NCBI GenBank assembly: GCA_028285165.1
Contig: JANQQB010000410.1
Location: forward strand, 1 to 48,576
Direction of reading: 5' to 3'
Length of the DNA stretch: 48,576 bases
Origin: Rhodobiaceae bacterium
GTDB taxonomy: Bacteria; Pseudomonadota; Alphaproteobacteria; Rhizobiales; JANQQB01
Numbering within the stretch: position 1 is the first letter of the stretch; every line of letters starts with the position of its first letter. The notes beneath the pieces were generated by a model. The model was not told the DNA's origin, made no database searches, and was given only the letters and a program-made list of their open reading frames with translations. The position numbers were made by a program, and so were the translations under genes. This document shows, piece by piece, positions 27,315-36,442 of the stretch.

Positions 27315-28150
27315 TGCACGGCGCGGAGACGCCTCCGGAGGCAGCAGGCGATGCAGGGCTTGGCGAAGATGCGATCGCGCTGACCCGGCGGCTCGAACTG
27401 GCCAACCTCAACGCCTGGCCGTCGGCCATCACCCTTTGGGATGGGGCATGGTGTTTGCGGATGATGCCGGGATCCGGTTCCCGACGCGTCAATTCCGTGA
27501 CGGTCTTTGATCCGGCCGATGCCGCAGACCTCGAGGCGCGCCTCGATCGCATGCTCGGACATTTTCAGCGCCGCGCGGTCCGTCCCGTGTTCCGTTGGAC
27601 GCCTCTGTTTCCCGAGGGTCTCGTCTCCAGCCTGCGGCGCCGGGGCTGGACGCGGATTTCGGAAACCCTGGTTATGGTGCGCGTGCCCGGCACGGCGCCG
27701 CCCGCCCCCGATCCCGTCGCCGCGTCATCCTATTCGGTCCATACGGTCGAACCGTGCCCCTGGCTCGACGACGTCGTGGCGATCGGCGCCGCCGAACCCC
27801 ATACACGACCGGTTCTCGAAAGCACTTTGGCCATGATCGGTCCGCCGGTCACGACATGGCTCATCACCGGTTCGGACGGTGTTCCGGTCGCCTCGATGCT
27901 GGCGGTTTCCGACGGGCCGCTTGTGGGCCTGTTCATGATTCACGTGGCACCGGAACACCGGCGCCGCGGTCATGCGGAACGGTTGGTCGCGCTGGCCTCG
28001 ACGCTTGGCCAAACGGATGGCCCGCCGACAGTCTGGCTGCAAGTCGAGGCCGACAATGCCGCCGGTGTTGCGTTGTACACCAAAGCCGGGTTTCGAGCCG
28101 CGTACCGCTATGCTTACTGGGTCAACGACGAAGGGACGGGGAATTCATGA
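27314..28150 (+). CDS. GNAT family N-acetyltransferase
   Basis: A 278-residue acyl-CoA-dependent acetyltransferase. The C-terminal half has the acetyl-CoA loop VAPEHRRRGHAERL and the ending VEADNAAGVALYTKAGF typical of GNAT. The N-terminal half is longer than a single domain needs and may be a degenerate second GNAT fold. ATG 27314 is in a TGATG overlap with argJ, and its own stop overlaps mutT by 4 nt. The argJ-GNAT-mutT order is conserved in many alphaproteobacteria, but the substrate is unknown. Confidence 0.88.
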   Translation: MHGAETPPEAAGDAGLGEDAIALTRRLELANLNAWPSAITLWDGAWCLRMMPGSGSRRVNSVTVFDPADAADLEARLDRMLGHFQRRAVRPVFRWTPLFPEGLVSSLRRRGWTRISETLVMVRVPGTAPPAPDPVAASSYSVHTVEPCPWLDDVVAIGAAEPHTRPVLESTLAMIGPPVTTWLITGSDGVPVASMLAVSDGPLVGLFMIHVAPEHRRRGHAERLVALASTLGQTDGPPTVWLQVEADNAAGVALYTKAGFRAAYRYAYWVNDEGTGNS

Positions 28151-28545
28151 AAATCGTGCTGGTGGCCGCCTGTGCGCTCATCGATGCCGATAACCGGGTT
28201 CTTGTTGCGCAACGGCCTGAAGGCAAAGCGATGGCCGGCCTGTGGGAGTTTCCCGGCGGAAAGGTCGAAGCCGGAGAAACGCCGGAAGTCGCGCTGCTGC
28301 GCGAACTCACCGAAGAATTGGGGGTTATGACTAACGAATCCTGTCTCGCACCCCTGACTTTTGCGAGTCACTCTTATCCCGATTTTCATTTGTTGATGCC
28401 ATTGTATGTCTGCCGCAAGTGGCATGGCGTTCCAAGAGCCAATGAAGGACAAAGCCTGAAATGGCTGAAACCTCAGAGACTTCGGGACATTCCCATGCCA
28501 CCGGCGGATGAGCCGTTGATCTCGCATCTGATCGATCTTTTGTGA
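28147..28545 (+). CDS. mutT: 8-oxo-dGTP diphosphatase, MutT-type Nudix hydrolase
   Basis: A 132-residue Nudix hydrolase, expected to remove the mutagenic nucleotide 8-oxo-dGTP. The Nudix box is at residues 38-60 (GGKVEAGE, then RELTEELGV), with all required Gly, Glu and Arg residues. The N-terminal AACALIDADNRVLVAQRPEGK and the length fit MutT. Its ATG overlaps the GNAT stop (ATGA). The frame is open far upstream, but that is a shadow of the GNAT gene. Confidence 0.92.
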   Translation: MKIVLVAACALIDADNRVLVAQRPEGKAMAGLWEFPGGKVEAGETPEVALLRELTEELGVMTNESCLAPLTFASHSYPDFHLLMPLYVCRKWHGVPRANEGQSLKWLKPQRLRDIPMPPADEPLISHLIDLL

Positions 28546-28576
28546 GAGGGATCATCGCAAAGCAAGGAAGCAGACC

Positions 28577-28774
28577 GTGCGTACGAACGCAGACAAACAC
28601 TCCATAAAGCGCCTTGTCGCTCGTTTTTGTGCCGATGAATCCGGTGCCACTGCGATCGAGTACGGTCTCGTCGCTGGTATCATGGGTGTTGCCGCCGTCG
28701 GCTTCAAAGGCGTCTTCGATGCGTTGAAAACCGAGTTCCTGGATCCGACAAAAACCGCGGTGAGCGGCCTCTGA
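28577..28774 (+). CDS. Flp/Fap pilin component
   Basis: A 65-residue pilin of the Flp type (type IVb, Tad system). After a short basic leader, SGATAIEYGLVAGIMG gives the prepilin peptidase site after Gly23, with Glu at +5 and Tyr at +6 of the mature chain. The GTG at 28577 has AAGGA 7 nt upstream. No tad or cpa genes lie nearby, so this is an orphan pilin gene. Its stop directly abuts the stop of the convergent methyltransferase gene. Confidence 0.88.
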   Translation: MRTNADKHSIKRLVARFCADESGATAIEYGLVAGIMGVAAVGFKGVFDALKTEFLDPTKTAVSGL

Positions 28775-29671
28775 TCATTTCGGTTCGCTGTCGTCCGTCA
28801 GGGTAATTTCGTCGGTTCCCAGAGCATCGGCCAAGCGGGTCCGGGCCGTTCCCGGACGCAGGGGTTTTTGCTGCGAATCATGCGGGGCCCATCCCGACAT
28901 CCACAAGATATCGAACGTCACCGGAATCCGGCCGTTCTCCGCCCCATAGCGCTCGGCATAAAGCGCCGCAGCTTTGGGGAATAGCATGCGTGGCGGCACA
29001 CGGTTGTCACGGTCGCTCAACGTGCTCGTCGCGGCCATGGCCCGCAGATCGCGGACCAGTTCGGGCAGTCCCGCATAGCGGACGGTCAAACGGTCCAAAT
29101 CCGTTACGGGAAGCGCAAATCCGGCACGCTGCAAAAGGGCGCCGAGGTCGCGAACTTCCGCGAAAGGCGCAACGCGTGGGGAAACGCCTCCGGCCTCGGC
29201 CAGTTCGGCCTCTGTGAGACAGGCTCGCAATTCCTGCAGACTTTGCCCCCCGACGAGGGCGGCGAGAAACAGACCGTCGGGACGAAGGGCCCGGCGAATC
29301 TGGGCAAGAATTCCCGGGACATCGTTCGCAAATTGCAGGTTGAGAACCGAGACGATCAGATCGGCGCTGGCGTCGCGCAACGGCAGAACCTCGTCGTCGA
29401 TCACCGCTGCCGGCCGGCCGTCGCCTAAGAACGGTGCAAACCTTCGGGTCGATGCAGCAATTTTTTCGGCAACCAGCTGGTCGCTCAGATCCGGCAGCCA
29501 ACCGCTGATGTCGATGGCTGTATCGAAGGATCGATTGACCATGTGCAGACGGTCGATCAGCTCGTCGACGACATGGTCGAGCAGGAACAGGGCCTGCCGG
29601 TCGCCAAGGCGTGCGGCGCGCGCAAGGCGGTGCCGGAATTGGGTCCGGTTGATCAATCGTTGAGACGTCAT
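28775..29671 (-). CDS. BioC/NDUFAF5-like SAM-dependent methyltransferase
   Basis: A 298-residue class I methyltransferase-like protein. The sequence FDTAIDISGWLPDL and DEVLPLRDASADLIVSVLNLQFANDVPG fits the BioC/NDUFAF5 branch. The usual glycine-rich motif I is degenerate, as in NDUFAF5, which hydroxylates an arginine of a complex I subunit rather than methylating. A role in complex I assembly is therefore possible but unproven. ATG 29671 is chosen because the upstream extension overlaps divergent comF. The comF neighbour is common for this family in alphaproteobacteria. Confidence 0.82.
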   Translation of the reverse strand: MTSQRLINRTQFRHRLARAARLGDRQALFLLDHVVDELIDRLHMVNRSFDTAIDISGWLPDLSDQLVAEKIAASTRRFAPFLGDGRPAAVIDDEVLPLRDASADLIVSVLNLQFANDVPGILAQIRRALRPDGLFLAALVGGQSLQELRACLTEAELAEAGGVSPRVAPFAEVRDLGALLQRAGFALPVTDLDRLTVRYAGLPELVRDLRAMAATSTLSDRDNRVPPRMLFPKAAALYAERYGAENGRIPVTFDILWMSGWAPHDSQQKPLRPGTARTRLADALGTDEITLTDDSEPK

Positions 29672-29761
29672 TCCACGGTTCCGTCTCGCTCGGACCAGCT
29701 GAAAGTCATTCCATTCGCCGTCGTGCAGGTCTTTGGTTCGCTCCGGTGATATAGTCCATTC

Positions 29762-30529
29762 ATGGACAGCGCAAAACGCATGACCGATTTCCTGATGCGC
29801 GCATCGACGGCCGTGGTCGACGCGATCCTGCCACCCCTGTGTCTGTCCTGCCGGCGGCCGGTTGCGCGTGACGGCGGCCTGTGTCCGGCCTGCTGGAAGG
29901 AGCTTCGGTTTATCGACCGACCCTTCTGCGATGTGCTCGGTACGCCCTTTGCCTATGATATCGGGTCCGGCGCGGTGAGTGCGGAAGCGATCGCCAATCC
30001 GCCGGCCTTCTATCGCGCGCGTGCGGCCTGCGTGCATCGCGGTCCGGCGCGGGACCTCGTGCATCGGCTAAAATATTCCGACCGAGCCGACCTTGCCCGA
30101 TGGATGGCCGGTTGGATGGTGCGGGCCGGGTCGGATCTGCTTGCCGATGCTGATGTGCTGATTCCGGTGCCACTCTACCGCACCCGGCTTTGGTCCCGTC
30201 GCTTCAATCAGGCGGCTCTGCTGGCGCATGCCGTCGGGCGGCGGCAATCGCTGCGCGTCGAAACAGGCTGGCTCGAGCGCGTGCGGGCGACGCGCAGCCA
30301 GGTGGGCTTGAATGCCGATCAGCGGGAACGCAATGTCCGCGGTGCATTCCGGATCCGCAAATCCGTCCAACCGGATCTCCGTGCACGGAAAATTGTTCTG
30401 GTCGACGATGTGCTGACGACAGGCTCCACGGTCGACGCCTGTGCCAGAAGTCTGCGGCGGGCCGGCGCCGATCGGGTCGATGTGCTTGTCTTCGCGCGGG
30501 TTGTCCCGGGCCAGGATATCGCTATATGA
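29762..30529 (+). CDS. comF: ComF family phosphoribosyltransferase-like protein
   Basis: A 255-residue protein with an N-terminal zinc-finger-like Cys set (Cys27, Cys30, Cys41, Cys44) and a C-terminal phosphoribosyltransferase domain whose PRPP loop is VLVDDVLTTGST (212-223). Family members take part in natural transformation in some bacteria, but most, like this one, lie outside competence operons and have no assigned reaction. It is divergent from the methyltransferase, and the glutaredoxin follows after 30 bp. Confidence 0.9.
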   Translation: MDSAKRMTDFLMRASTAVVDAILPPLCLSCRRPVARDGGLCPACWKELRFIDRPFCDVLGTPFAYDIGSGAVSAEAIANPPAFYRARAACVHRGPARDLVHRLKYSDRADLARWMAGWMVRAGSDLLADADVLIPVPLYRTRLWSRRFNQAALLAHAVGRRQSLRVETGWLERVRATRSQVGLNADQRERNVRGAFRIRKSVQPDLRARKIVLVDDVLTTGSTVDACARSLRRAGADRVDVLVFARVVPGQDIAI

Positions 30530-30559
30530 CGGGATCTTCCCAATCATTCGGAGGCAGCA

Positions 30560-30817
30560 ATGGCTGATGTCGTCGTCTACACGCGCCAATGGTGCGGTTT
30601 TTGCTCCGCGGCGAAAAACCTTCTCGATAAAAAGGGGGTGGCTTTTGAGGAGATCGACGCGACCGGAGACCAGGCGAAGCGGCAGGAAATGATCCAGCGG
30701 GCCGGCGGCCGTACAACGTTTCCCCAGATCTTCATCGGCGAGCGCCATATCGGCGGATGCGATGATCTGTTCGAACTTGAGAGTGCGGGAAAACTTGACC
30801 AATTGGTCGCCGTTTGA
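30560..30817 (+). CDS. grxC: Glutaredoxin 3
   Basis: An 85-residue thiol-disulfide oxidoreductase that uses glutathione to reduce disulfides. The active site is Cys12-Gly-Phe-Cys15, a variant of the common CPYC, which should shift its redox potential. TTFPQIFIGERHIGGCDDL carries the cis-Pro and glutathione-binding GG. A GGAGG SD lies 5 nt upstream of the ATG. It sits between comF and a nitrilase-fold gene that may act on deaminated glutathione, so two glutathione-linked genes are adjacent. Confidence 0.92.
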   Translation: MADVVVYTRQWCGFCSAAKNLLDKKGVAFEEIDATGDQAKRQEMIQRAGGRTTFPQIFIGERHIGGCDDLFELESAGKLDQLVAV

Positions 30818-30900
30818 GGATAAGGTCCTTTGACGTCTAATAACGGGCTCGCTGATCCGCAACGGAAAGCCGGGCCGCAGGGGTGGTTACGGACAAAGTC

Positions 30901-31761
30901 ATGACAGAGTTTCGCGCTGCCGTCGTTCAGATGCGTTCCGGTACGGACATCGACCGAAACATTTCGGACGCGGAAAAACTCATTCGGGCCGCGGCTGCCG
31001 ATGGCGCCCAATATGTCCAGACGCCCGAAATGACGAATATCGTCGAATTGAAATCGAGCCGTCTGTTCGATGCGATCGAGGACGAACAGGGCAATCGCGG
31101 TCTGGCGCGCCTGTGTGCGCTGGCGCAGGACTTGAAGATCTGGCTGCATGTCGGCTCGATGTCCATCCGCCTTGAAAGCGCACGTGCGGCGAACCGTGCC
31201 TACCTGATCGGACCGACGGGGACGATCGTGGCCCGGTATGACAAGATCCATATGTTCGATGTCGATCTCGAAGGCGGCGAAAGCTACCGGGAATCGAAGG
31301 TCTACCGACCCGGCGATCATGCCGTCGTGGCGGACCTGCCGTGGGGTCGGCTGGGCCTGTCGATCTGCTATGACGTGCGGTTTCCGCACCTGTATCGCAC
31401 GTTGGCGCAGTCCGGCGCGCAGGTCCTGGCGATCCCGGCTGCGTTCACGCGCCAGACCGGACAGGCCCATTGGCATATTCTGCAACGGGCACGGGCCATC
31501 GAAACCGGGTGCTTTGTCGTCTCGGCCGCGCAGGGCGGCGATCACGAAGACGGCCGGAGCACGTTCGGTCACAGTCTTATCATCGATCCCTGGGGCGAAG
31601 TGCTTGCCGAATTGGCGCACGACGAACCGGGATACGCCGTCGCCGTCATCGATACCGCGCGTGTCGTCGAAACCCGGCAGCGGGTCCCGTCCCTGGCAAA
31701 CGGCAGGCCGTTCGACGCAAGTCCGGATGCGCCGGACAATGCTCTGAGGGCGGTGTCGTGA
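30901..31761 (+). CDS. Nitrilase-superfamily amidase, Nit1-like (deaminated glutathione amidase)
   Basis: A 286-residue carbon-nitrogen hydrolase with the Glu-Lys-Cys triad: Glu43 (QTPEMTN), Lys115 (RYDKIHMFDVD) and Cys156 (SICYDVRFP). The FDVDLEGG and SYRES segments match the Nit1 branch, which repairs deaminated glutathione. ATG 30901 is preferred over GTG 30883. The stop overlaps the DUF1178 start by 4 nt. The specific substrate is inferred from family similarity. Confidence 0.88.
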   Translation: MTEFRAAVVQMRSGTDIDRNISDAEKLIRAAAADGAQYVQTPEMTNIVELKSSRLFDAIEDEQGNRGLARLCALAQDLKIWLHVGSMSIRLESARAANRAYLIGPTGTIVARYDKIHMFDVDLEGGESYRESKVYRPGDHAVVADLPWGRLGLSICYDVRFPHLYRTLAQSGAQVLAIPAAFTRQTGQAHWHILQRARAIETGCFVVSAAQGGDHEDGRSTFGHSLIIDPWGEVLAELAHDEPGYAVAVIDTARVVETRQRVPSLANGRPFDASPDAPDNALRAVS

Positions 31762-32225
31762 TTCTCTATACGCTGGAATGCGACCGGGACCACCAGTTCG
31801 AAGCGTGGTTCAAGAGTTCCGATGATTTCGAAACCCAGGTCAAACGCGGCTTCGTGGCCTGTCCGCATTGTCAGTCGGTGCAGGTCGGCAAGGCGCTGAT
31901 GGCGCCGGCAGTGTCGACATCCAAACAAAAATCCGCCCCGCCGGCCCATCCGGTCAATGCGGAGGCCGATACCGGCGTTGCGCTGGCGGCTCCGGATCCG
32001 AAGATGGCCGAGTTGGTCGACACCATGCGGCGTCTGAAAGCTCAGATCACGCAGAATGCGGACTATGTCGGCAAGGACTTTGCCGAAGAGGCCCGCAAAA
32101 TCCACTACGGCGAAGCCGAAGAACGCGGAATTTACGGCGAATCGACCGTCCAGGATGCCGAAAGCCTGCGCGAGGAAGGCATCGACGTCTATCCGCTGCC
32201 GGTCCTGCCTGACGAAACCAATTGA
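31758..32225 (+). CDS. DUF1178 family protein
   Basis: A 155-residue protein of unknown function. The N-terminus has a possible zinc site (Cys8, then CPHC with Cys35 and Cys38), followed by a low-complexity linker and a C-terminal segment KDFAEEARKIHYGEAEERGIYG that is the family core. The GTG at 31758 overlaps the nitrilase stop (GTGA). Pairing of DUF1178 with the Nit1-like amidase is common in alphaproteobacteria and hints at a shared process. Confidence 0.9.
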   Translation: MILYTLECDRDHQFEAWFKSSDDFETQVKRGFVACPHCQSVQVGKALMAPAVSTSKQKSAPPAHPVNAEADTGVALAAPDPKMAELVDTMRRLKAQITQNADYVGKDFAEEARKIHYGEAEERGIYGESTVQDAESLREEGIDVYPLPVLPDETN

Positions 32226-32230
32226 GCGGA

Positions 32231-32261
32231 GGGACCGGCCGGGCGGACACCGCCCGGTCCC
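32231..32261. terminator. GC-rich hairpin between convergent DUF1178 and clpB
   Basis: GGGACCGG...GGGCGG pairs with CCGCCCGGTCCC around ACA, with a small 4-nt bulge. No T-run follows on either strand, so it may stop transcripts from both sides by structure or with Rho, or only protect 3' ends. Confidence 0.5.
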
Positions 32262-32267
32262 GATGGG

Positions 32268-34871
32268 TCATGCCGCTTCGGTTGCGGTATCCGGCTCGGA
32301 AGAAAAAAGCAGCCTGTCGCCGGCCGCACTTGCCTGTACATGATCGCCGTCGCCAATGCTGCCGGCCAAGATACGCTCGGCCAGCGGATCCTGTAGCTGC
32401 TTCTGAATGACCCGTTTCAGCGGACGGGCGCCGTAGACCGGATCGTATCCGCGTTCGGCGAGCCAGTCGCGGGCAGACTGATCCAGCGACAGCGTGATCT
32501 TCCGATCCGCCAAGAGCGCGTCAAGCCGTTTCAACTGAATGTCGACGATCATGCCCATTTCCGACCGCTTCAGACGCTGGAACAGCAGCATCTCGTCCAG
32601 CCGGTTCAGGAATTCCGGCCGGAAATGCGCCTTGACCACGGCCATGACATCGTCGCGCACGGCGTCGACCGTTTGGTCCTCGCCCTGGTTGGCCAGGAAT
32701 TCCGCCCCGAGGTTGGACGTCAGAATGATCAACGTGTTGCGGAAATCGACCGTGCGACCCTGGCCGTCGGTAAGCCGGCCGTCATCCAGAACCTGCAGCA
32801 GCACGTTGAACACATCGCCGTGCGCCTTTTCGATCTCGTCAAACAGCACGACCTGATAGGGCCGGCGACGCACGGCTTCCGTCAACGCGCCGCCTTCTTC
32901 ATAGCCGACATAGCCGGGAGGCGCGCCGATCAGGCGGGCGACGGCATGCTTTTCCATGTATTCCGACATGTCGATGCGCACCATGGCGGCTTCGTCATCG
33001 AACAGGAATTCGGCAAGAGCCTTGGTGAGTTCGGTCTTGCCGACACCGGTCGGACCGAGGAACAGAAACGAACCGATCGGCCGGTTCGGATCCTGCAGAC
33101 CGGCGCGGGCACGGCGGACGGCAGTCGACACGGCATGGACGGCTTCCGCCTGGCCGACGACCCGGTTGGCGAGTTCGTCTTCCATACGAAGGAGTTTTTC
33201 CTTTTCGCCTTCCAGCATCTTGTCGACCGGGATGCCGGTCCAGCGTGACACGACCTGGGCGACGTGATCGGCGGTCACCGCCTCCTCCATCATCGTGCCC
33301 TGTTCTTCTGCCGATTCGACCTCGGTCAGCCGCTTTTCCAGTTCCGGGATCTGTCCGTACATAAGCTCCCCGGCCCGCGCCAGATCGCCGTCGCGCTGGG
33401 CGTTCTCCAAAGCGATCCGGGCGTCTTCCAGTTCGCGTTTGATATCCTGGGCCGAGGACAGTTTGGCTTTTTCAGCCTGCCATCTCTCGCTCAGGAGGGA
33501 TGATTTCGATTCCAGATCGAGGAGTTCCTTTTCCAGCTTTTCCAGCCGATCCTGGGAGCCCTGGTCGGTTTCCTTGTTCAGCGCCTCGCGCTCGATCTTG
33601 AGCTGTATGATCCGCCGGTCGAGTTCGTCCAGTTCCTCCGGCTTGGAATCCACCTGCATGCGCAGGCGGGCAGCGGCCTCATCGACAAGGTCGATGGCCT
33701 TATCCGGCAGGAACCGATCCGTGATGTACCGGTTCGACAAGGTGGCGGCGGCGACAAGGGATGAATCCGTAATGCGCACGCCATGGTGGACGGCATATTT
33801 GTCCTTCAGGCCGCGCAGGATGGAAATCGTGTCTTCGACCGTCGGCTCCGACACGAAGACCGGTTGGAAACGGCGTGCAAGGGCCGCGTCCTTTTCGACA
33901 TGCTTGCGGTACTCGTCCAGCGTGGTCGCGCCGACACAATGCAGTTCGCCGCGCGCCAGGGCCGGCTTCAAGAGGTTGGAGGCATCCATTGCCCCGTCCG
34001 CCTTGCCGGCGCCGACAAGGGTGTGCATCTCATCGATGAACAGGATGATGCGGCCTTCTGCGGCTTCGATTTCAGACAGGACGGCCTTCAGCCGTTCCTC
34101 GAATTCGCCGCGGTATTTTGCGCCGGCGATCAGCGCGCCCATGTCGAGGGCCAGAAGGGATTTGTCTTTCAAGGATTCCGGCACGTCACCGTTGACGATG
34201 CGCAGCGAAAGGCCCTCGGCGATGGCGGTCTTTCCGACGCCCGGCTCGCCGATGAGAACAGGATTGTTCTTGGTCCGTCGCGACAGGACCTGAATGGATC
34301 GGCGGATTTCCTCGTCTCGGCCGATTACGGGGTCGAGCTTGCCGTCACGGGCGGCTTCGGTCAGATCGCGGGCATATTTGTTGAGTGCGTCGTACTGGTT
34401 CTCAGCCGATGCGCTGTCGGCGGTGCGACCCTTGCGAATTTCATTGATCGTTGCGTTCAGGCTGTTGGCCGTAATGCCGGCGTCCTGAAGGATGCGCGCG
34501 GTTTCGGTATCCTTTTCGATTGCCAACGCAAGCAGCAGACGCTCCACGGTGACAAACGAATCCTTTGCCTTGGTGGCCAGTTTTTCCGCTGAATCGAATA
34601 TGCGCGCCAAGGGCGCGGCAAGGTAGAGACCGCTGGCGCCGCCGCCTTCCACTTGAGGCATCTTGTCGAGCGCGCGATCGATTTCGGCCAAGGCGTCTGC
34701 CGGTCGACCGCCGGCTCTTTCGATCAGATTGGCCGAAAGCCCTTCCGGATCGTCGAGCAGGACTTTCAGGATATGTTCGGGCGTGAATTGCTGGTGTCCG
34801 CGACTGAGCGCAAGCGTTTGGGCGGACTGCACGAAACCGCGCGCCCGATCCGTATACTTTTCAAGATTCAT
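32268..34871 (-). CDS. clpB: ATP-dependent disaggregase ClpB
   Basis: An 867-residue Hsp100 chaperone that resolves aggregates with DnaK. The N-domain, first AAA+ module (Walker A GEPGVGKT, 208-215), the coiled-coil middle domain (rich in Glu/Lys, about 400-530) and second AAA+ module ([10 protein letters not shown]) are in order. [10 protein letters not shown] closes the C-terminal domain. A perfect SD AGGAGGA precedes the ATG. Heat-shock control is likely; a possible RpoH -10 is listed separately. Confidence 0.97.
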   Translation of the reverse strand: MNLEKYTDRARGFVQSAQTLALSRGHQQFTPEHILKVLLDDPEGLSANLIERAGGRPADALAEIDRALDKMPQVEGGGASGLYLAAPLARIFDSAEKLATKAKDSFVTVERLLLALAIEKDTETARILQDAGITANSLNATINEIRKGRTADSASAENQYDALNKYARDLTEAARDGKLDPVIGRDEEIRRSIQVLSRRTKNNPVLIGEPGVGKTAIAEGLSLRIVNGDVPESLKDKSLLALDMGALIAGAKYRGEFEERLKAVLSEIEAAEGRIILFIDEMHTLVGAGKADGAMDASNLLKPALARGELHCVGATTLDEYRKHVEKDAALARRFQPVFVSEPTVEDTISILRGLKDKYAVHHGVRITDSSLVAAATLSNRYITDRFLPDKAIDLVDEAAARLRMQVDSKPEELDELDRRIIQLKIEREALNKETDQGSQDRLEKLEKELLDLESKSSLLSERWQAEKAKLSSAQDIKRELEDARIALENAQRDGDLARAGELMYGQIPELEKRLTEVESAEEQGTMMEEAVTADHVAQVVSRWTGIPVDKMLEGEKEKLLRMEDELANRVVGQAEAVHAVSTAVRRARAGLQDPNRPIGSFLFLGPTGVGKTELTKALAEFLFDDEAAMVRIDMSEYMEKHAVARLIGAPPGYVGYEEGGALTEAVRRRPYQVVLFDEIEKAHGDVFNVLLQVLDDGRLTDGQGRTVDFRNTLIILTSNLGAEFLANQGEDQTVDAVRDDVMAVVKAHFRPEFLNRLDEMLLFQRLKRSEMGMIVDIQLKRLDALLADRKITLSLDQSARDWLAERGYDPVYGARPLKRVIQKQLQDPLAERILAGSIGDGDHVQASAAGDRLLFSSEPDTATEAA

Positions 34872-35260
34872 TCTGTCCTCCTAGCCCATCGGGTTCGCCC
34901 GTTTCGGCCCGAGCCCGGTGTCCGTTCCGACCGCCCAAATGGCGCAGTCGCCTCCTACATATAGTGTTGCATTTCCATCACAGAAGGGGAGGCGTGTCGA
35001 AAGGTGCCGGCTGCGGATCGCGTGCGATCCGGGACAGCCCGGAACGATCTGAGATCAAGAGGATGGACCGTTCCGCAGAGAGCGCGCCGAACCATATGGT
35101 CCCAATATACCCGGCGCCGATTGTTTCGTGGTCATGCGGGCACCAGCGTGCGGTTCACGCCAATGACGCGTGCGCACAGTGAGGCTCCAGCCGACGGGAC
35201 GAGGCCCACCGGGTTTCTTGATGACGTCGCAATGTGCCGGCTACCGACCGCCGGCATCTA
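34872..35260. other. 389-bp gap between clpB and DUF4167 gene
   Basis: Contains the clpB promoter region, a hairpin-forming GGATC..GATCC near 35018-35033, and no ORF with family-like features. No tRNA arm or known RNA motif was recognised. The rest is without identifiable content. Confidence 0.4.
34959..34966 (-). promoter_or_regulatory. Possible heat-shock -10 element for clpB
   Basis: CACTATAT on the minus strand resembles the alphaproteobacterial RpoH -10 (CYTATAT). It lies about 88 bp before the clpB start. The upstream -35 (CTTG) is not clear: only CTTCTG is present. Confidence 0.3.
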
Positions 35261-35920
35261 TCAGGTCTCGGAGGAATCGGTTCCAGACGGCTCGCCGGAC
35301 GGCTTTTCGCCATCCCTGTTGCTGACCTCGGCAACGATTGCGGAGGGTTGCAGCGGCGCCCGTCTCGGTGCGCGGGGCCGTCCGCGGGCGCGGCGGCGAG
35401 GCGCCGGGGCGTCTTCGGCCTGTTCGGTTTGGCCGTCCGCGCCTTCCACGGCAATCGCCGCTTCCGGTCCCGAAGCTGTCGCTTCGACATCAACCTTGAC
35501 CCCGTTGGGGATCTTGCCGTTTGCGACGCCGTTGGCCAATTGCTGTGAATGATCCACTACGGGCTGCGGCGTATCCGGGTCTGAAATGGCCGGTTGGGAG
35601 AGAAATTGCGGAAGAGAGTCCTCGGACGCCTCCGCTTCCGGCCGATTGTCCTGTTCGCGTGTCTGTGCCGGCTGGTTGTGTGCCTGCGCTGCCGCGACGA
35701 TGCGATTGTAGTGTTCCGCGTGCTGCAGCAGATTTTCCGCTTTGATCCGGTCACCGGCCGCGCTCGCGTCGCGCGACGCCTGAATGTACTTTTCTGCAAT
35801 GCTCAGAGCCGTTCCTCGGATCTTTCCGTCCGGCCCGTTCGATTCGTAGGTTTTTGTTAGCGGATTGGGGCCCTTGCGGTTGCGATTGCGCATCCGCTTG
35901 TTTTGGTTCGATTGTCTCAT
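35261..35920 (-). CDS. DUF4167 domain-containing protein
   Basis: A 219-residue protein. The first 80 residues are the alphaproteobacterial DUF4167 domain: MRQSNQNKRMRNRNRKGPN, then KTYESNGPDGKIRGTA and IAEKYIQASRDA. The remainder is acidic, Gln/Pro-rich and probably disordered, ending in an Arg-rich stretch (RRRARGRPRAPRRA). The basic N-terminus suggests RNA or DNA binding, but no function is established here. ATG 35920 is the family start; the frame opens 11 codons earlier. It is downstream of prmC. Confidence 0.9.
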   Translation of the reverse strand: MRQSNQNKRMRNRNRKGPNPLTKTYESNGPDGKIRGTALSIAEKYIQASRDASAAGDRIKAENLLQHAEHYNRIVAAAQAHNQPAQTREQDNRPEAEASEDSLPQFLSQPAISDPDTPQPVVDHSQQLANGVANGKIPNGVKVDVEATASGPEAAIAVEGADGQTEQAEDAPAPRRRARGRPRAPRRAPLQPSAIVAEVSNRDGEKPSGEPSGTDSSET

Positions 35921-36442
35921 AGGATAGTTAGTCTCATTTTTAGAAACTGGCACTCAGCCTGCGTGTGGGTTCTGCCGTCGATCGGCATTCAATACCCTAC
36001 GATTGGCGGAGCGTGACTTTCGCCGCGCCATCGCCCCTGCGGTATTGTCTCGAAACGCTGTCAGCGCCGACACTCTGGGACCTGAAAGCAGACACGTCGC
36101 CTGCATTCCGGTCGGTCAAATCACGACAGCCGTTAAACTCCGAAACGGTCGAGGAAAACGAACCCGGTTTTCCGGTCAGACCGTCCTATCGCCTCTTGAG
36201 TCCGAGCAGTTTTTGCCCCCTCCGGCACGTTCGCCTGGAAGAAACTGCTCCGGAGCTGGATCCCTGATTGGTCCGCAAATGGCGCCTGATACGTCTATTG
36301 CTCTCAGGACCTGTTTGTCCGTTCAGTCACCGTCAGTATCGGTCGGCACCATGAATTCGGTATGACGACGTTAGCGGGAACCGGCGGATTTTTGCAAGGC
36401 TTTTGTTGCGAGTTGGAGCAGAATTGTGTCGGAGGTGTCGTC
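35921..36442. other. 522-bp gap between prmC and DUF4167, with two hairpins
   Basis: No gene was recognised. It holds a 7-bp perfect stem with a 7-nt loop (36153-36173, GGAAAAC/GTTTTCC) and a 9-bp stem with a long loop (36204-36250, GAGCAGTTT/AAACTGCTC). It lies downstream of leftward prmC and upstream of leftward DUF4167, so it may hold a terminator, a leader or a small RNA. Confidence 0.45.

Noticed and set aside
34979-35260. Possible tRNA or 4.5S RNA in the clpB-DUF4167 gap
   Set aside because: No T-arm (GGTTCGAATCC-like) or SRP tetraloop motif can be found.
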